A stretch of DNA of 64,000 nt from Polyangium fumosum (GCF_005144585.1 NZ_SSMQ01000042.1:46493-110492), one strand, 5' to 3'; counted from the stretch's first letter, positions 26,210 through 38,112 are shown. Numbers and translations: made by a program. Notes: generated by a model not told the origin, from the sequence alone.

Positions 26210-29200
26210 TCAAAAGAGGCCGATCGAGAAGTGGAAGGCGCCGATGTCCTCCCACTGACGGCGGTTCAGGTTGAAGCCGTAGTCGAGCGCGAGCGGGCCG
26301 ATGGGGGTCGTGATGCGCAGGCCCGCGCCGAGGGCGTACCGGAGCGTGAAGTCGATGGCCGTCGGCTCCTTCCAGAGGTTGCCCGTGTCGAGGAAGAAGC
26401 CGGCCTGGAAGAGGTCGGTCACGGGCACGCGGAGCTCGAGGCGCGGGTTGATCGAGAGGTCTCCGCCGCGGATCGGGACGTTCGCGAGGACGGCCGAGCG
26501 CGTGGTCTGGCCCTTCGCGACGAGCCCACGCGCGACGTCCTCGGGCACGAGCGCGTCGGCGAGGAAGGCGCGGATCGTGTCGACGCCGCCGAGGAAGAAG
26601 AGGCGGTCGGGGTAGGTGGAGCTGCCGTCCTTGAGCTGGAGGTTGTAGCCGGCCGCGAGGCTCATCGCGATGCTCGGGCCCTTCGAGCCGAGCTCGAAGT
26701 AGCCGGCGACGCGGCCGGACATGCGCAGGAAGTGGCTGTTGATCGTGGCCTCGTCCTCGTCGGTGGGCAGCGCGTTGACGTGCTCGACGCCGAGCGCGAC
26801 GAGCGCGCCCTTCGTCGCGGCGAAGGCGCTGTTGCGGCCGTCCCACGCGAAGTTGATGCGCTCGGCGACGGCGAAGGTGCTGCCGAAGGGGACGCGGAGC
26901 AGCGGGATGATCGGCGAGTCGAGGGCGGTCTCGTTGAAGACGTCGACCTCGTTCACCTCCGCGGACGCGCCGAGGCGCATCGTGACCGTGCGGCTCGGCC
27001 GGTAGGCGAGCGTGGGCACGAGCGCCTGGCGGGTGATGCCGAAGCCGCGCTGGTTGTCGCGCACGTCGATGCCGTCGATCGAGAGGCTCACGAGCGGGCC
27101 GAGGCCGATCTCGGGGAACGCGATCGACGCGGTGTTCCGGCGTTCGAGCTGCTGGCCGACGCTGAGCTTCTTCTCGTAGTCGGCGCGCACGCCGGGATCG
27201 AGGACGATGAAGTCGAAGAGGTACGAGAGCTGCACGCGCAAGGTGAGCGCGATGGCGAGGCCCGCGATGTTCTTGTGACCGTACTCGACGGCGAAGCGCA
27301 GGCCCTCGCCCGTGGAGAAGCCGACGCGTGGATCGAGGTACTGCGGGACCTGCTCGGTCACCGTGACGAGCACGCGCTTCTGCTTCTGCGGGACCTCCGG
27401 ATCTTCGAGGCCCACCGAGACGCTGGAGAATGCGCCGAGCGAGCCGATGCGCTCCTCGCTGCGCCGCGCGTCGCGCTCCACGAAGGGTTTGCCCTCCTGG
27501 AGCGTGACACGGCGCAGGATGAGCGCCTCGCTCGTGCGCAGCGCGCCGCGCACGACGAAGCCGCCGACGATGACCTGATCCCGCTCGGTGATCGCGAAGC
27601 GAGCGCGCGCCCGCGTGCGGTCGGGCGAGGGCTCGATCGCCGCCTTCACCTCGGCGAACGCATACCCGCGATCGCGGTAGGCCTCGACGAGCCGGAGGCG
27701 CGCCGCTTCGAGCTCGATCGTGGAGAGCGGCTTGCCGAGCTCGAGGCGGCTCGTCTCGAAGAGCGCCTGCTCGGAGAGCGTGCGGCTGCCCTCGAAGGCG
27801 ACGTCGTGCAGCAAGGTCTGCGGGCCGAGGTGCATCGGGATGCGCAGCGCGATCTCGCGCGAGCACTCGACGTGCTTCAGGGGATCGGGGCGGCACGCGA
27901 GCGTCTGCGGGGGCTCCGGCTCCGGCAGCGGGAGGCCGAGGGCGTCCTTCGCGCAGACAGCCTCGTTCGGCTCGCGCGGCTCGGGCATGCAGCGTCCCGC
28001 GGGCGAACGCGTGCTGCATGTCGCGCGCTCGATCTGCACGGGTCCGACGATGGCGTTGAGGTAGCCCTTGCTGTACGCGAGATCCTTCAGGTGCTTGAGC
28101 GCGCGCTCGTACGTCTCGGGCGCGTACGTCTCGGCCGGGTTCAGATCGAGCGGCCTCGCCACGGCGCGCGGCCCGCGCCCGCCGAAGAGGGCCGAGACCG
28201 CGTTCGGGTCCTTCAGCGAAAAACCTTTGTCGCCGGGCAGATCCTCCACGAGGAAGCTGTCGATCTCGCCGCGCACCTGCTCGGCGTTCCAGGTCTTCGG
28301 CAGGCACGGGAAGATGCGCTGCACGACCCGCACCTGCTCGCCCTCGTCGATCCGCAGCACGAGGTGATGCACCGGATCGTTCGGGCCGCCGCGCTCCTCG
28401 GCGACGACGCGCGCGTCGAGGAAGCCGCGCTGCACGTAGAAGCGGGTGAGCCGCTCGATGAGTTCTTGCGTCTTCTGTTCGAGGCCCTTCTTTGGTGCGA
28501 CCGCGGCGGAGAGCTCGACCTCGTCGACGGAGCGGTTGCCCTCGAAGACCGGGACGATCCGCGGCCCCGGCGTGACGTACACGAAGAGCTCGCTGCTCGA
28601 CGCCGAGAGCCGCACCGCGTGCTTGACGTCGGCGCGGTAAAAGCCGCTCTCGCGCAGCGCCTCGGCGAGCTCCCGATCGGCCTCTTCGAGCAGCGGCTCG
28701 TCGATGCGCGCGCCGACCCCGAACCGATAACGCTCTTCCCGGCCGCCGAGCTCGCGCTCCATGCCGGGCGTGATCACGAAGGAGCGGCGCGACACGGTGC
28801 GCGGCGCGCCCGCGTCGATGTCGATGCGCAAGACGACGCGGCCCGGATCGTCCGTGTCCGAGACGTCGGACGTGACGTTCGCCTGGGGGTAGCCGTGATC
28901 CGCGTAGTACCGGCGGATCCGCTGGCCCATCTCCGTCAACATCGGCGCCGTGATCTCGCCGCCTTCGCGCACGCGCCCCGCGTCGAGCGTCGCGGCGCGA
29001 TCCAGCGTCGCGCCCGAGAGGCGGATCGAGGCCACGATGCGCCGCGGCAAGACGTGCGCGCGCAGGACCACGCCGTCTCCCTCGGCGATCGCCTCGACCG
29101 TCACGCGGGCGAACTGCCCCGACTCCGTGAGCTCGCGCATCACGGTTCGCGCGGCCGAGGGCTGAAACGGCTCGCCTGTGCGGATCTTCGTGACGCGCGG

Positions 29201-29473
29201 CGAGGTGCTCCAGCGGGAGCCCACGGTCACGACGTCGACGCGCTTGATCGGTTTGCCCGTGAGCGCGCTCGTGTCGGGCGGCGGCCCGAGCTGCGGCGCG
29301 GCGAGCGCGGCTTGCGGCTCCTCGCCGGCGAGCGCGGCGCTCTCGCCGGGGCTCGTCCCCGGGTTTTTCGCGTCATCGGCCCCCGCCGTCGCCGCGCCGA
29401 GCAGGCAGACGAGCGAGCATGCCGCGGCCAGGCAGCGGGCTCGTTGGGACCGGGAAAAACGCGGGATGGGCAC
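26210..29473 (-). CDS. tamA: Outer-membrane assembly protein TamA/BamA family (Omp85)
   Basis: 1087 aa from GTG at 29473, which gives a clean signal peptide (RARCLAAACSLVCLLGAATAGA). An N-terminal region of several POTRA domains runs from about residue 85 to 690, for example RVTKIRTGEPFQPSAARTV and LVEAYRDRGYAFAEVKAAIE. It is followed by an Omp85 barrel with SFSTGEG-like RVGFSTGEGLRFAVEYGHKN and the typical FFLGGVDTIRAFL (VRGY-like) motif. The chain ends HFSIGLF with the terminal aromatic that barrels need. A TamB homologue lies 0.9 kb upstream on the same strand, which favours TamA over BamA. The long plus-strand ORF over this gene is not coding. Confidence 0.88.
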   Translation of the reverse strand: MPIPRFSRSQRARCLAAACSLVCLLGAATAGADDAKNPGTSPGESAALAGEEPQAALAAPQLGPPPDTSALTGKPIKRVDVVTVGSRWSTSPRVTKIRTGEPFQPSAARTVMRELTESGQFARVTVEAIAEGDGVVLRAHVLPRRIVASIRLSGATLDRAATLDAGRVREGGEITAPMLTEMGQRIRRYYADHGYPQANVTSDVSDTDDPGRVVLRIDIDAGAPRTVSRRSFVITPGMERELGGREERYRFGVGARIDEPLLEEADRELAEALRESGFYRADVKHAVRLSASSSELFVYVTPGPRIVPVFEGNRSVDEVELSAAVAPKKGLEQKTQELIERLTRFYVQRGFLDARVVAEERGGPNDPVHHLVLRIDEGEQVRVVQRIFPCLPKTWNAEQVRGEIDSFLVEDLPGDKGFSLKDPNAVSALFGGRGPRAVARPLDLNPAETYAPETYERALKHLKDLAYSKGYLNAIVGPVQIERATCSTRSPAGRCMPEPREPNEAVCAKDALGLPLPEPEPPQTLACRPDPLKHVECSREIALRIPMHLGPQTLLHDVAFEGSRTLSEQALFETSRLELGKPLSTIELEAARLRLVEAYRDRGYAFAEVKAAIEPSPDRTRARARFAITERDQVIVGGFVVRGALRTSEALILRRVTLQEGKPFVERDARRSEERIGSLGAFSSVSVGLEDPEVPQKQKRVLVTVTEQVPQYLDPRVGFSTGEGLRFAVEYGHKNIAGLAIALTLRVQLSYLFDFIVLDPGVRADYEKKLSVGQQLERRNTASIAFPEIGLGPLVSLSIDGIDVRDNQRGFGITRQALVPTLAYRPSRTVTMRLGASAEVNEVDVFNETALDSPIIPLLRVPFGSTFAVAERINFAWDGRNSAFAATKGALVALGVEHVNALPTDEDEATINSHFLRMSGRVAGYFELGSKGPSIAMSLAAGYNLQLKDGSSTYPDRLFFLGGVDTIRAFLADALVPEDVARGLVAKGQTTRSAVLANVPIRGGDLSINPRLELRVPVTDLFQAGFFLDTGNLWKEPTAIDFTLRYALGAGLRITTPIGPLALDYGFNLNRRQWEDIGAFHFSIGLF

Positions 29474-29571
29474 GGGCCGAGGTGGATGGGGGCACAGAGG
29501 GGCTCGCGGCCCTTTGGAGACGCCCGTCCCGATGCTACCGTCCGCCCGAGTTGCTCGCCAAAAGGTACGGC

Positions 29572-30384
29572 ATGGCTGATCCGACGATCCTGATAGGGGC
29601 GGTCGCATACGACCCAAAGGTCGTGACCATCTGGGAGGGCATGCGTGAGCACTTCCAGGAGCACGGCGTGTCCCTCGATTTCGCGCTTTTCTCCAGCTAC
29701 GAGCGGCAAATCGAGGCCCTGCTCCATGGGCACGTCGACATCGCCTGGAACTCCGGCATCTCCCATGTGCGTGTGAAGCGACGCACCGAAGGCAAGGCCA
29801 TCGGCATCGCCATGCGCGACCGGGACCGCGATGTGTGCGCGAAGATCCTCATCCGGCGGGAGGTCGTCGTTCGCAAGCTCACGGACCTCCACGGCAAGGT
29901 GCTGGCCGTGGGGACGCGCGACTCGGCGCAGTCGCGGATCTTGCCGCTCTACTACTTGAAACAAGCGGGCGTGGATCTGAACCAGGTGAAGATCCTCGCG
30001 TTCGACTCCGACGTCGGCAAGCACGGCGACACGGGCGCGAGCGAGCTCGCGGTGCTCGCGGCCGTGCACGAAGGCCGTGCGCACGCGGGCGCGGTCGGGA
30101 GCCTCGTCTTCCAGGCCGAGCAGGCGACGGGGCACGTCGATCCGCGCATCGTCGACGTGCTCTGGACGACGCCGACCTTCGACCTGCGCATGTTCGACGC
30201 GATGCCCACGCTCGCCGCGGACAAGGCCGAGACGTTCAAGCGCGTGCTCTCGGAGATGGCGTACGCGAACCCCAAGCACCGCAAGCTCCTCGACATGGAG
30301 GGGCTGCGCCGCTGGGTTCCGGGTCGCGAGCAGAGCTACGCGCCGGTGCGCGCCGCGCTCGACGATCTGCCCGGCTTCGGCTGA
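29572..30384 (+). CDS. PhnD-like periplasmic-binding-fold protein without signal peptide
   Basis: 270 aa from ATG at 29572. It has the PhnD/SsuA/transferrin fold: ILIGAVAYDPKVVTIWEGM, FSSYERQIEALLHGHVDIAWN, LTDLHGKVLAVGTRDSAQSR and FDSDVGKHGDTGASELAVL. The family usually binds phosphonates or other oxyanions for an ABC transporter, but this one has no signal peptide and no transporter gene beside it, so it may be cytoplasmic and sensory or enzymatic. It sits on the opposite strand between tamA and tamB; the long ORF start at 29419 is antisense to the tamA signal region and is rejected. Confidence 0.82.
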   Translation: MADPTILIGAVAYDPKVVTIWEGMREHFQEHGVSLDFALFSSYERQIEALLHGHVDIAWNSGISHVRVKRRTEGKAIGIAMRDRDRDVCAKILIRREVVVRKLTDLHGKVLAVGTRDSAQSRILPLYYLKQAGVDLNQVKILAFDSDVGKHGDTGASELAVLAAVHEGRAHAGAVGSLVFQAEQATGHVDPRIVDVLWTTPTFDLRMFDAMPTLAADKAETFKRVLSEMAYANPKHRKLLDMEGLRRWVPGREQSYAPVRAALDDLPGFG

Positions 30385-30394
30385 GCTCGCGCGA

Positions 30395-33300
30395 TCATTC
30401 GAACTCGAGCCGCCAGCGCAAGTCGGCGCCGAGGTTGCCGAGCGGCGAGCTCGAGACGTCGTTCGTGTTGTCGTACGCGCCCTGCACGATGACGCGTTTG
30501 CCGAGGCGCCACTCGATGCTCGAACGGACCTCGCGGTTCTCGGTGATGCCCGTCGTCACGGTGGCGCGCACGTCCTCCGTGATGCGCTTGCCGAGCGTGA
30601 CCGTCGGCTCCGTGCGGCCCGTGCGCGACGAGTACGACGTGCCGAACCGGAACTCGTCGATGAGCGGCACGATCGTCTTCACGGCCTTGTCCGCGCCGGT
30701 GAGCGCGGCGAGCGCTTCGAGGCCCACGGTCTCGCCGAGCGACGAGGCGAGGCCACGATCCATCTCGGCCCGCGTGAGGCCGAGCGTCAGCAAGAGGACG
30801 ATGTCCTCCTGGCCGAGCGGCGGATCACTCGTGAGGTCGAGCTTCACGTTCTCCTGATTGCCGTGGGCGTAGAGGTTGATGCGCCACTGCTGCCCGAGCG
30901 TCGCAGTCGCCGCCGCGCTCGTGCTCGTGTCGGCGGGCGCCGCGCCCGGGGCGCTCGTCGCCGCGTAGCGCCGGTACTCGGTCTGCGCGCGGAGATCGAT
31001 CCGCGGCGAAAGGCGCAGCGGGTCGTCGAAACGAACCGATCCCTCGCGCACCGTGAACTCGCTGTTCCGCAGCCGGAGCTTCGAGTCCGGCAGGATGCGC
31101 AGGTTGCCGCGCGCGCCGTAGCGCTGGTTCGTCCCGGAGAGCGCGAGCCCGGGCGGCGTGACTTCGAGCAGCATGTCGACGAGCCCGTTCGAGAAGCGCA
31201 TCGGCCGCGGCGAGACCACGTTCACGTCGAAGCGAAGCGCGTCGTTCTTCGGGTCGTACGTCTCGACCGCCGTGCGCTTCGGCCCGCCCGCGAGCTGGTT
31301 CAGGTCGAGGCTCAGCGCGATCGGCCGCGAGTACGTGAACGACGTGAGCGACACCGTGCCCTTCACCTCGGGCAGGTTCCGCTCCGCGCGCTCCTCGTCG
31401 CTCGTGAAGGGCCGGAACGTCGCGGAGAGGTCGGCGTCCGCGGTCAAGTTGATCCCCTCGCCGAGCGGCATCTTCACGCCGCGCGCGAGGATCGACGCCT
31501 CGGCCGTGCCGAGCTCGAAGCCGCGGATCGGCATGCGCCCCGTCAAGCTCACCTCGCCGCCGCCGACCTTGGCCGCGCCGCGCAGGATGCGCACCTCGCT
31601 GTTCGTGACCGCGACGTCCACCTCGATGTCGTCGAGCGACACGGGCATCCCTCGCAGCGCGAGCTCGCCGCCGCGCAGCCGCGCCGAACCGCCGTACCGC
31701 AGCGCGTTCGTCGTGCCTTGCACGCGCAGGTTCGCTTCGAGCGACCCGCGCGCCCGCGAGACCTGCTGCATGTCCGCGGAGAGGCGCCCGAGATCGAGCG
31801 GCCCGACGCGCAAGCCCACATCGAACTCGGGCGTGGTCACGAGGCGCTGCACGCGGCCGCCGAGCGCGATCGGCGCCGACAAACCCGAGCCACTCTGCAC
31901 GACGAGCTCGAGGTCGGGCAGCACGAGCGTGTTGTTCTGCACGACGATCGGCCCGGGCGTCCCCTGCAGCGACACGCGACGCCCGCCGCGATCGAGGTCG
32001 AGCCCCGTCAGCGTGACGATCACGTCGCTCTTCGCGAGATCGTCGAGCGGCAGCCGGCGGATCTCGAGCGCCGCGTCGAGGCTGCCATGCGGCGGCGTGG
32101 CGCTGAACGCGACGCCCGGGATCAGGTTCGCGAGCGTGCCGAGATCGAGCCCACGCGTCGTGAGCTTGCCCGTCACGACCTTGTGCTTCTGCCGCGTGAT
32201 GCGCACGTCCGAGAGCGCGAGCTGCCCGCCCGCGAGCATCCCGTCGACGCGGAACGTGCCCGCGGACGTGTCCCTGTCGTACTCGGCGCGATCGAAGGGC
32301 CCCGAGCGTGGATTGCCGCAGCGCGTCCAGCCGACCGTCTTCACCTGCGTGCCTTCGGAGCCCATGAGCACGCGGAGCTGCGACGACGGCAGCGACGAGG
32401 GCCCGATCCGGATCGGCGAGATCTGCACGTCGGCCTGCGCTTCGAGCTGGCTCACCGTGCCCGAGATGTTCGCGATCGCCGAGATCGAGCCGTCGAGCGG
32501 CTTGCCCATGCGGCCGAGCGCGTCGAGGTGATCGATCGGGATCCCCGTGGCGATCGCTTGCCCGGACACACGCCCGCCCGGACGAACCGACACCGTCGCG
32601 AGCAGCGAGCCCGTGCCCTTGCGCAGGCTCGCCGCGTGCACGTCGAGGTTCATCCCCGCCGCGCCCGCCTCGCGATCTTCCCAGTCGAGATCGACGTCGA
32701 CGTCACCGTCGGAATATTTCTCGCCGAAGAGCGCCACCTCCTCGAGGTGCATCTTCGTCTTCACGCGCAAGCGGCCCGCGCCGCAGCGATCTTCGGGCCC
32801 GCCGACGACGAAATGCACCCGCGCCGTCCCGCTCGCGTTGCCGTCGATCTCGGCGAAGCGCGGATCGTCGTCGAGGTGCACGATCCGGTAGAAGTCGTGG
32901 AGCCAGAGGTGCGGCGCGCTCTGCGTGTCGAGCTCCGCGTCCACCACGACGTTCGGCCCCGCGTCGAAGTCGACGTGCACCTCAGGCGCGCGGATCTTGC
33001 TCTCGCCCTTGCGCACATGCACGTCGGCGAGGCGCAGATCGAAGGGCTCGAAGAACACGCGCGCGCTCTCCACGTCGCCGAACGAGAACGCCGCGAACTC
33101 GAAGCCCTTGATCGCCACGTCGGCCTCGACCTTCGGCCGCGTGAACGGCCCGCGCGCGACCGCGGCAACGTCCGCGATCCCCGCGATCGGGATGTTCCGC
33201 AGGGGCGAGAGCTCCGACAGGTCGACGTGGGATCCTTTCGCGATCTCGATGTCGAGGTAGCTCCGGAAGAAGAGCTTCACCGTCGTGTGCAGCTCCGACT

Positions 33301-34819
33301 TCGGCGTCTCGATCGCGACGTCGTCGAGCACGATCCCCGTCGGCCGCACCCGGAAGAAGCCGCGCAGCGTCCCCTCGGCCACGCCCATCATGTGCCCACG
33401 CGCGGGATCCGTCGTCGGTTTGTCGAAGACCTCGAAGTCCCGCGTCGTGATCTCCATCGGACCGTCGAGCGAGAGCGGCGAGAGCGTGCCGGTGAACCGC
33501 TCGAAGCGGCCTCGTTCGAGGTGCCAGGCCACGTGTGCCTGCGGGTGCACGCCGAGATCCCGGAGGAGGCCGGGGAACTGGAGATCGCGGACCTCGATCG
33601 GGCCCGCCGTGAGCGGCGCGCCGGGCGCGAACGGCTCGATCTTCACGTCGGCGATCTTCGCGGTGCCGTCGGCCCACGTGAGCTCGATCTTCGACACGCG
33701 TACGACGTCCTCGGCGATCGACAGCTCGCCCTCGAACGTCGTCGCGAAGACCTTGCCCGAGAGGCCCGGTCGATCCGCCTCGATGCGCCCCGCCACGCGC
33801 GGCAGCGTGGACTTGCCGTCGTGCTCGACCTCCACGTCGAGGTCCACGGCGCCCGTGAGCCACGGCGTGTCCACGAAGCGATGCGCGAGCGGCACCGGAA
33901 GCCGCGTCCGCACGCGGCCACGAAACGCCGGCACGGCGAGCGGCGCCCCGCCCTTGGGCAGCTCCACGCGCAGCGCGCCGAGCTCGAGCTCCACCGAGCG
34001 CCAGTCCTCCCGCGCGAGCTCGCACCCCGGGCTCGTCTCCGCGTCCGGATCGAGATCCGCCGCCCCGAGGAGCCGGAGCCGCCGCACGAGCAGCCCCTCC
34101 GCGTCGACACGCACCCGCGTGTCGAGCCGGCAGATCACGTCCTCGTCGACCATGTCCTCGTCCGGTCGACCGGGCATGGGGTGCGTCCGGACGATCGTCG
34201 ATTTCCCTGCGCGGAGCGCGATCTCGAAGGCCCCATCGTCCTCCGCGGACACGTCGACGTCGACCTCGCTGGTCACGACGTGCACGCCCTCGACGAGCGC
34301 GTCGATGCGCGCGTCCGTCACGGCGAGCGAGGAGAACGGGGCCCGCGCCTTCGCGGCCGAGGGCTGCGAGGCCGGCAGTTTGTACACGAGGTTCTTCAGC
34401 GCGCCGCCCTCGACCACGGCGCGGATCCGCGGCCCGAGCACCTCGACCTCGCCCACGTCGAGCTCCCCGTCGAGCAGGGAGAACACCCGCGGACGAACGC
34501 TGATCCGCTCCACCGCGAGCACGGGCGCGCCGCCGTCGGTCGCGTCGACGACCACGTCTTCGAGGTCGATCGCCATCGGCCACGCTTGCACGGCGACCCG
34601 GTAGCGGGCGACGACGCCGAGCTCCCGCTGCACGAGCGCAGCCGTCTCGCGCGCGGCCCACGCGCGCACGGTGCCTGTGCGCACGAGCGCCCCGAGGACG
34701 AGCGGGATCGCTCCGACGAGGGCAAACAGCACGCAGAGCGCGACGGCGAAAGCGCGGCCGACGTCGCGACGCCCGCGTTTTCGCGTGCGTTTGTTCGTCG
34801 GCGCGCTCCCGGACACCAT
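30395..34819 (-). CDS. tamB: Translocation and assembly module protein TamB (DUF490)
   Basis: 1474 aa. A basic N-terminus and one membrane anchor (about residues 22-46) are followed by a very long beta-rich periplasmic region with AsmA/TamB-type repeats (DLEDVVVDATDGGAP, VSKIELTWADGTAKIADVKI). The C-terminal 350 residues match the TamB domain: GARGNLRILPDSKLRLRNS, FTVREGSVRFDDPLRLSP, LGQEDIVLLLTLGLTRAEMD and TVTLGKRITEDVRATVTTG. TamB is thought to bridge the inner and outer membrane, moving lipids or helping TamA insert barrels. It ends 11 nt after the convergent PhnD-like gene, and precedes tamA on the same strand. Confidence 0.93.
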   Translation of the reverse strand: MVSGSAPTNKRTRKRGRRDVGRAFAVALCVLFALVGAIPLVLGALVRTGTVRAWAARETAALVQRELGVVARYRVAVQAWPMAIDLEDVVVDATDGGAPVLAVERISVRPRVFSLLDGELDVGEVEVLGPRIRAVVEGGALKNLVYKLPASQPSAAKARAPFSSLAVTDARIDALVEGVHVVTSEVDVDVSAEDDGAFEIALRAGKSTIVRTHPMPGRPDEDMVDEDVICRLDTRVRVDAEGLLVRRLRLLGAADLDPDAETSPGCELAREDWRSVELELGALRVELPKGGAPLAVPAFRGRVRTRLPVPLAHRFVDTPWLTGAVDLDVEVEHDGKSTLPRVAGRIEADRPGLSGKVFATTFEGELSIAEDVVRVSKIELTWADGTAKIADVKIEPFAPGAPLTAGPIEVRDLQFPGLLRDLGVHPQAHVAWHLERGRFERFTGTLSPLSLDGPMEITTRDFEVFDKPTTDPARGHMMGVAEGTLRGFFRVRPTGIVLDDVAIETPKSELHTTVKLFFRSYLDIEIAKGSHVDLSELSPLRNIPIAGIADVAAVARGPFTRPKVEADVAIKGFEFAAFSFGDVESARVFFEPFDLRLADVHVRKGESKIRAPEVHVDFDAGPNVVVDAELDTQSAPHLWLHDFYRIVHLDDDPRFAEIDGNASGTARVHFVVGGPEDRCGAGRLRVKTKMHLEEVALFGEKYSDGDVDVDLDWEDREAGAAGMNLDVHAASLRKGTGSLLATVSVRPGGRVSGQAIATGIPIDHLDALGRMGKPLDGSISAIANISGTVSQLEAQADVQISPIRIGPSSLPSSQLRVLMGSEGTQVKTVGWTRCGNPRSGPFDRAEYDRDTSAGTFRVDGMLAGGQLALSDVRITRQKHKVVTGKLTTRGLDLGTLANLIPGVAFSATPPHGSLDAALEIRRLPLDDLAKSDVIVTLTGLDLDRGGRRVSLQGTPGPIVVQNNTLVLPDLELVVQSGSGLSAPIALGGRVQRLVTTPEFDVGLRVGPLDLGRLSADMQQVSRARGSLEANLRVQGTTNALRYGGSARLRGGELALRGMPVSLDDIEVDVAVTNSEVRILRGAAKVGGGEVSLTGRMPIRGFELGTAEASILARGVKMPLGEGINLTADADLSATFRPFTSDEERAERNLPEVKGTVSLTSFTYSRPIALSLDLNQLAGGPKRTAVETYDPKNDALRFDVNVVSPRPMRFSNGLVDMLLEVTPPGLALSGTNQRYGARGNLRILPDSKLRLRNSEFTVREGSVRFDDPLRLSPRIDLRAQTEYRRYAATSAPGAAPADTSTSAAATATLGQQWRINLYAHGNQENVKLDLTSDPPLGQEDIVLLLTLGLTRAEMDRGLASSLGETVGLEALAALTGADKAVKTIVPLIDEFRFGTSYSSRTGRTEPTVTLGKRITEDVRATVTTGITENREVRSSIEWRLGKRVIVQGAYDNTNDVSSSPLGNLGADLRWRLEFE

Positions 34820-34979
34820 GGCGCCGAGCTTACCTCAGGCCGGTCCCCCGTGCCGGGATCACCGCCCCGCATGCACCTTCGGCGCTTTACGCGGCCCGAG
34901 AATCCTGGAAACATCCTTCTGTCTTGCGTGCGAGGTCCCGGTGCGGGTGCGCCTGTGCTTCGTGTTGTTCGGAGGACCG

Positions 34980-36698
<1,719 letters not shown>

Positions 36699-36721
36699 CC
36701 GAGGGGCGATAAGCTTGCTGC

Positions 36722-36795
36722 GCGCCTCGAATCGTCGGTCGGGCTCCTCGGAATACATGTGTATTCCTGCGTCGCCCTCCCTAGCTTCGAGGCGC
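36722..36795. other. Long stem-loop between convergent genes
   Basis: Outer arms GCGCCTCGAA (36722-36731) and TTCGAGGCGC (36786-36795) enclose a second hairpin GGAATAC-ATGT-GTATTCC (36750-36767), with GGGC/GCCC able to pair between them. It occupies the gap between the MopE gene and the convergent exonuclease gene and could stop transcription from either side, although there is no T-tract. Confidence 0.55.
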
Positions 36796-36839
36796 TCGCG
36801 GCGCTTCTCGGCCCTCGGCTGCGTTTCGATTTCCTAGGT

Positions 36840-37895
36840 TTATTTTACCCCATAGGTCGCCACGATCGGCGCGTGGTCCGTTGCGTCGTCCACGTCGTCG
36901 CCGTGGCGAATGGTCACGGACGCCTGATCGAGCATCCCTGCGAGCAGAGGGTGCGACATTTGGTGGTCCACGAGCTCCAGCGCGCCCTGGTAATCGTAGG
37001 TCCAGCGGACGTTCGCCGGCACGAAGTCGGGCGCATTCGTGTACGTCCCGTCCCCCTCGCCGATCATCGCGAGGTAAGGCGGCGAGCCCGGCACGTCATT
37101 AAAGTCGCCGAGCACCAGCACCCCGCGTGACGGGTCCTCCTTCACGAGCGCGTTCGCGATCGCGCGCGTGCGTTGCGCCTCCGCGAGGCGCTTGTTCGGA
37201 TTGTCGTCCTCCTTCGCCTTGAAATGCACGCCGAGGAGCACGAGCTTTCGCCCGTTGTAGGTGAGGTGGTATTCGGGGCAATCGCGCGAGAATCGATACG
37301 TCGGCCCCACCGTGCCATTCAGCGGGAATTGCTCGTCCTTGTGCGAGACGACCTTGTCGAGCGGCAGCTTCGAGAGAATTCCGATGTCCACGCCGCGCGG
37401 GTCGTTTCCGTCCACGATCCCGATGCTCGTGTATTTTCCACCAAGCTCGCTCTGCACGAGGTCCGCGAGGGAAGCCTCGTTCTCGACCTCCTGCAGCACC
37501 ACGACGTCCGCGTCGATCGCCGAAAGCACCACGCCGATGGCCTTTCGATGGTTCACGTATTGCGCCGTCGACCGCACCACCTCGTCCGCCGCCGCGCTGT
37601 CGTTCTTGTCGTTCAGATAATTGCGAACGTTCCAGTTGGCCACGCGCAGCGGCAGCGGGTCCTTCGGCGCCCCGCCGCCGGCGCCGCCGTTCCCGCCGCT
37701 CCCGCCCGTCCCGCCGCTCCCGCCGGCATCGCCGCCCGCGCCCTCCCGGACGCGGCCTTCCTGCCCGCACCCTCCGCTCGAAAGCACGAGCAGCGCGGTC
37801 GCGAGCGCGCTGCCCACCGTGAGCCTCCCCGCGCGGGCGAGGCAAGTCCATCCACCGAAACGAGAGCCTTGAGATCGAGAAGAAGCATGCAACAT
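36840..37895 (-). CDS. Endonuclease/exonuclease/phosphatase-family lipoprotein
   Basis: 351 aa from ATG at 37895. The lipoprotein signal ends LSSGGC (Cys43) and is followed by a Gly/Ser/Asn-rich spacer (about 51-72). The catalytic domain has the family order: VANWNVRNYL, VVLQEVENEASL (metal Glu), LLGVHFKAKEDDN, GVLVLGDFNDVPGS (Asp/Asn) and DATDHAPIVATYG (final Asp-His). Such secreted enzymes may cut extracellular DNA or phosphodiesters; the substrate here is unknown. It lies between, and converges with, the first MopE-type gene and is divergent from the second, and shares their Gly-rich lipoprotein architecture. Confidence 0.87.
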   Translation of the reverse strand: MLHASSRSQGSRFGGWTCLARAGRLTVGSALATALLVLSSGGCGQEGRVREGAGGDAGGSGGTGGSGGNGGAGGGAPKDPLPLRVANWNVRNYLNDKNDSAAADEVVRSTAQYVNHRKAIGVVLSAIDADVVVLQEVENEASLADLVQSELGGKYTSIGIVDGNDPRGVDIGILSKLPLDKVVSHKDEQFPLNGTVGPTYRFSRDCPEYHLTYNGRKLVLLGVHFKAKEDDNPNKRLAEAQRTRAIANALVKEDPSRGVLVLGDFNDVPGSPPYLAMIGEGDGTYTNAPDFVPANVRWTYDYQGALELVDHQMSHPLLAGMLDQASVTIRHGDDVDDATDHAPIVATYGVK

Positions 37896-38112
37896 GCGCT
37901 CAGTGTCCCGTCGCCATTCCGGCGCGGCAAGCCCCGCGTCGTTCTCCGCTTCACGATGCGGCGCATGGTCAGGTTCGTAACCATGCATGAGCACGCCGCT
38001 TCGGCGCATGACGACGGGGCGCGCGGACCCCCGGCCTTTACAGCGCTTCGTGATCCATGCGAGGATCAATCGACCAGGCATTCGCTTGGAATATTCTTTT
38101 CAGGAGCGGGCC

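Noticed and set aside
26231..29593. A 1120-codon plus-strand ORF across tamA
   Set aside because: Same reason: the minus-strand gene has signal peptide, POTRA and barrel; the plus frame has nothing.
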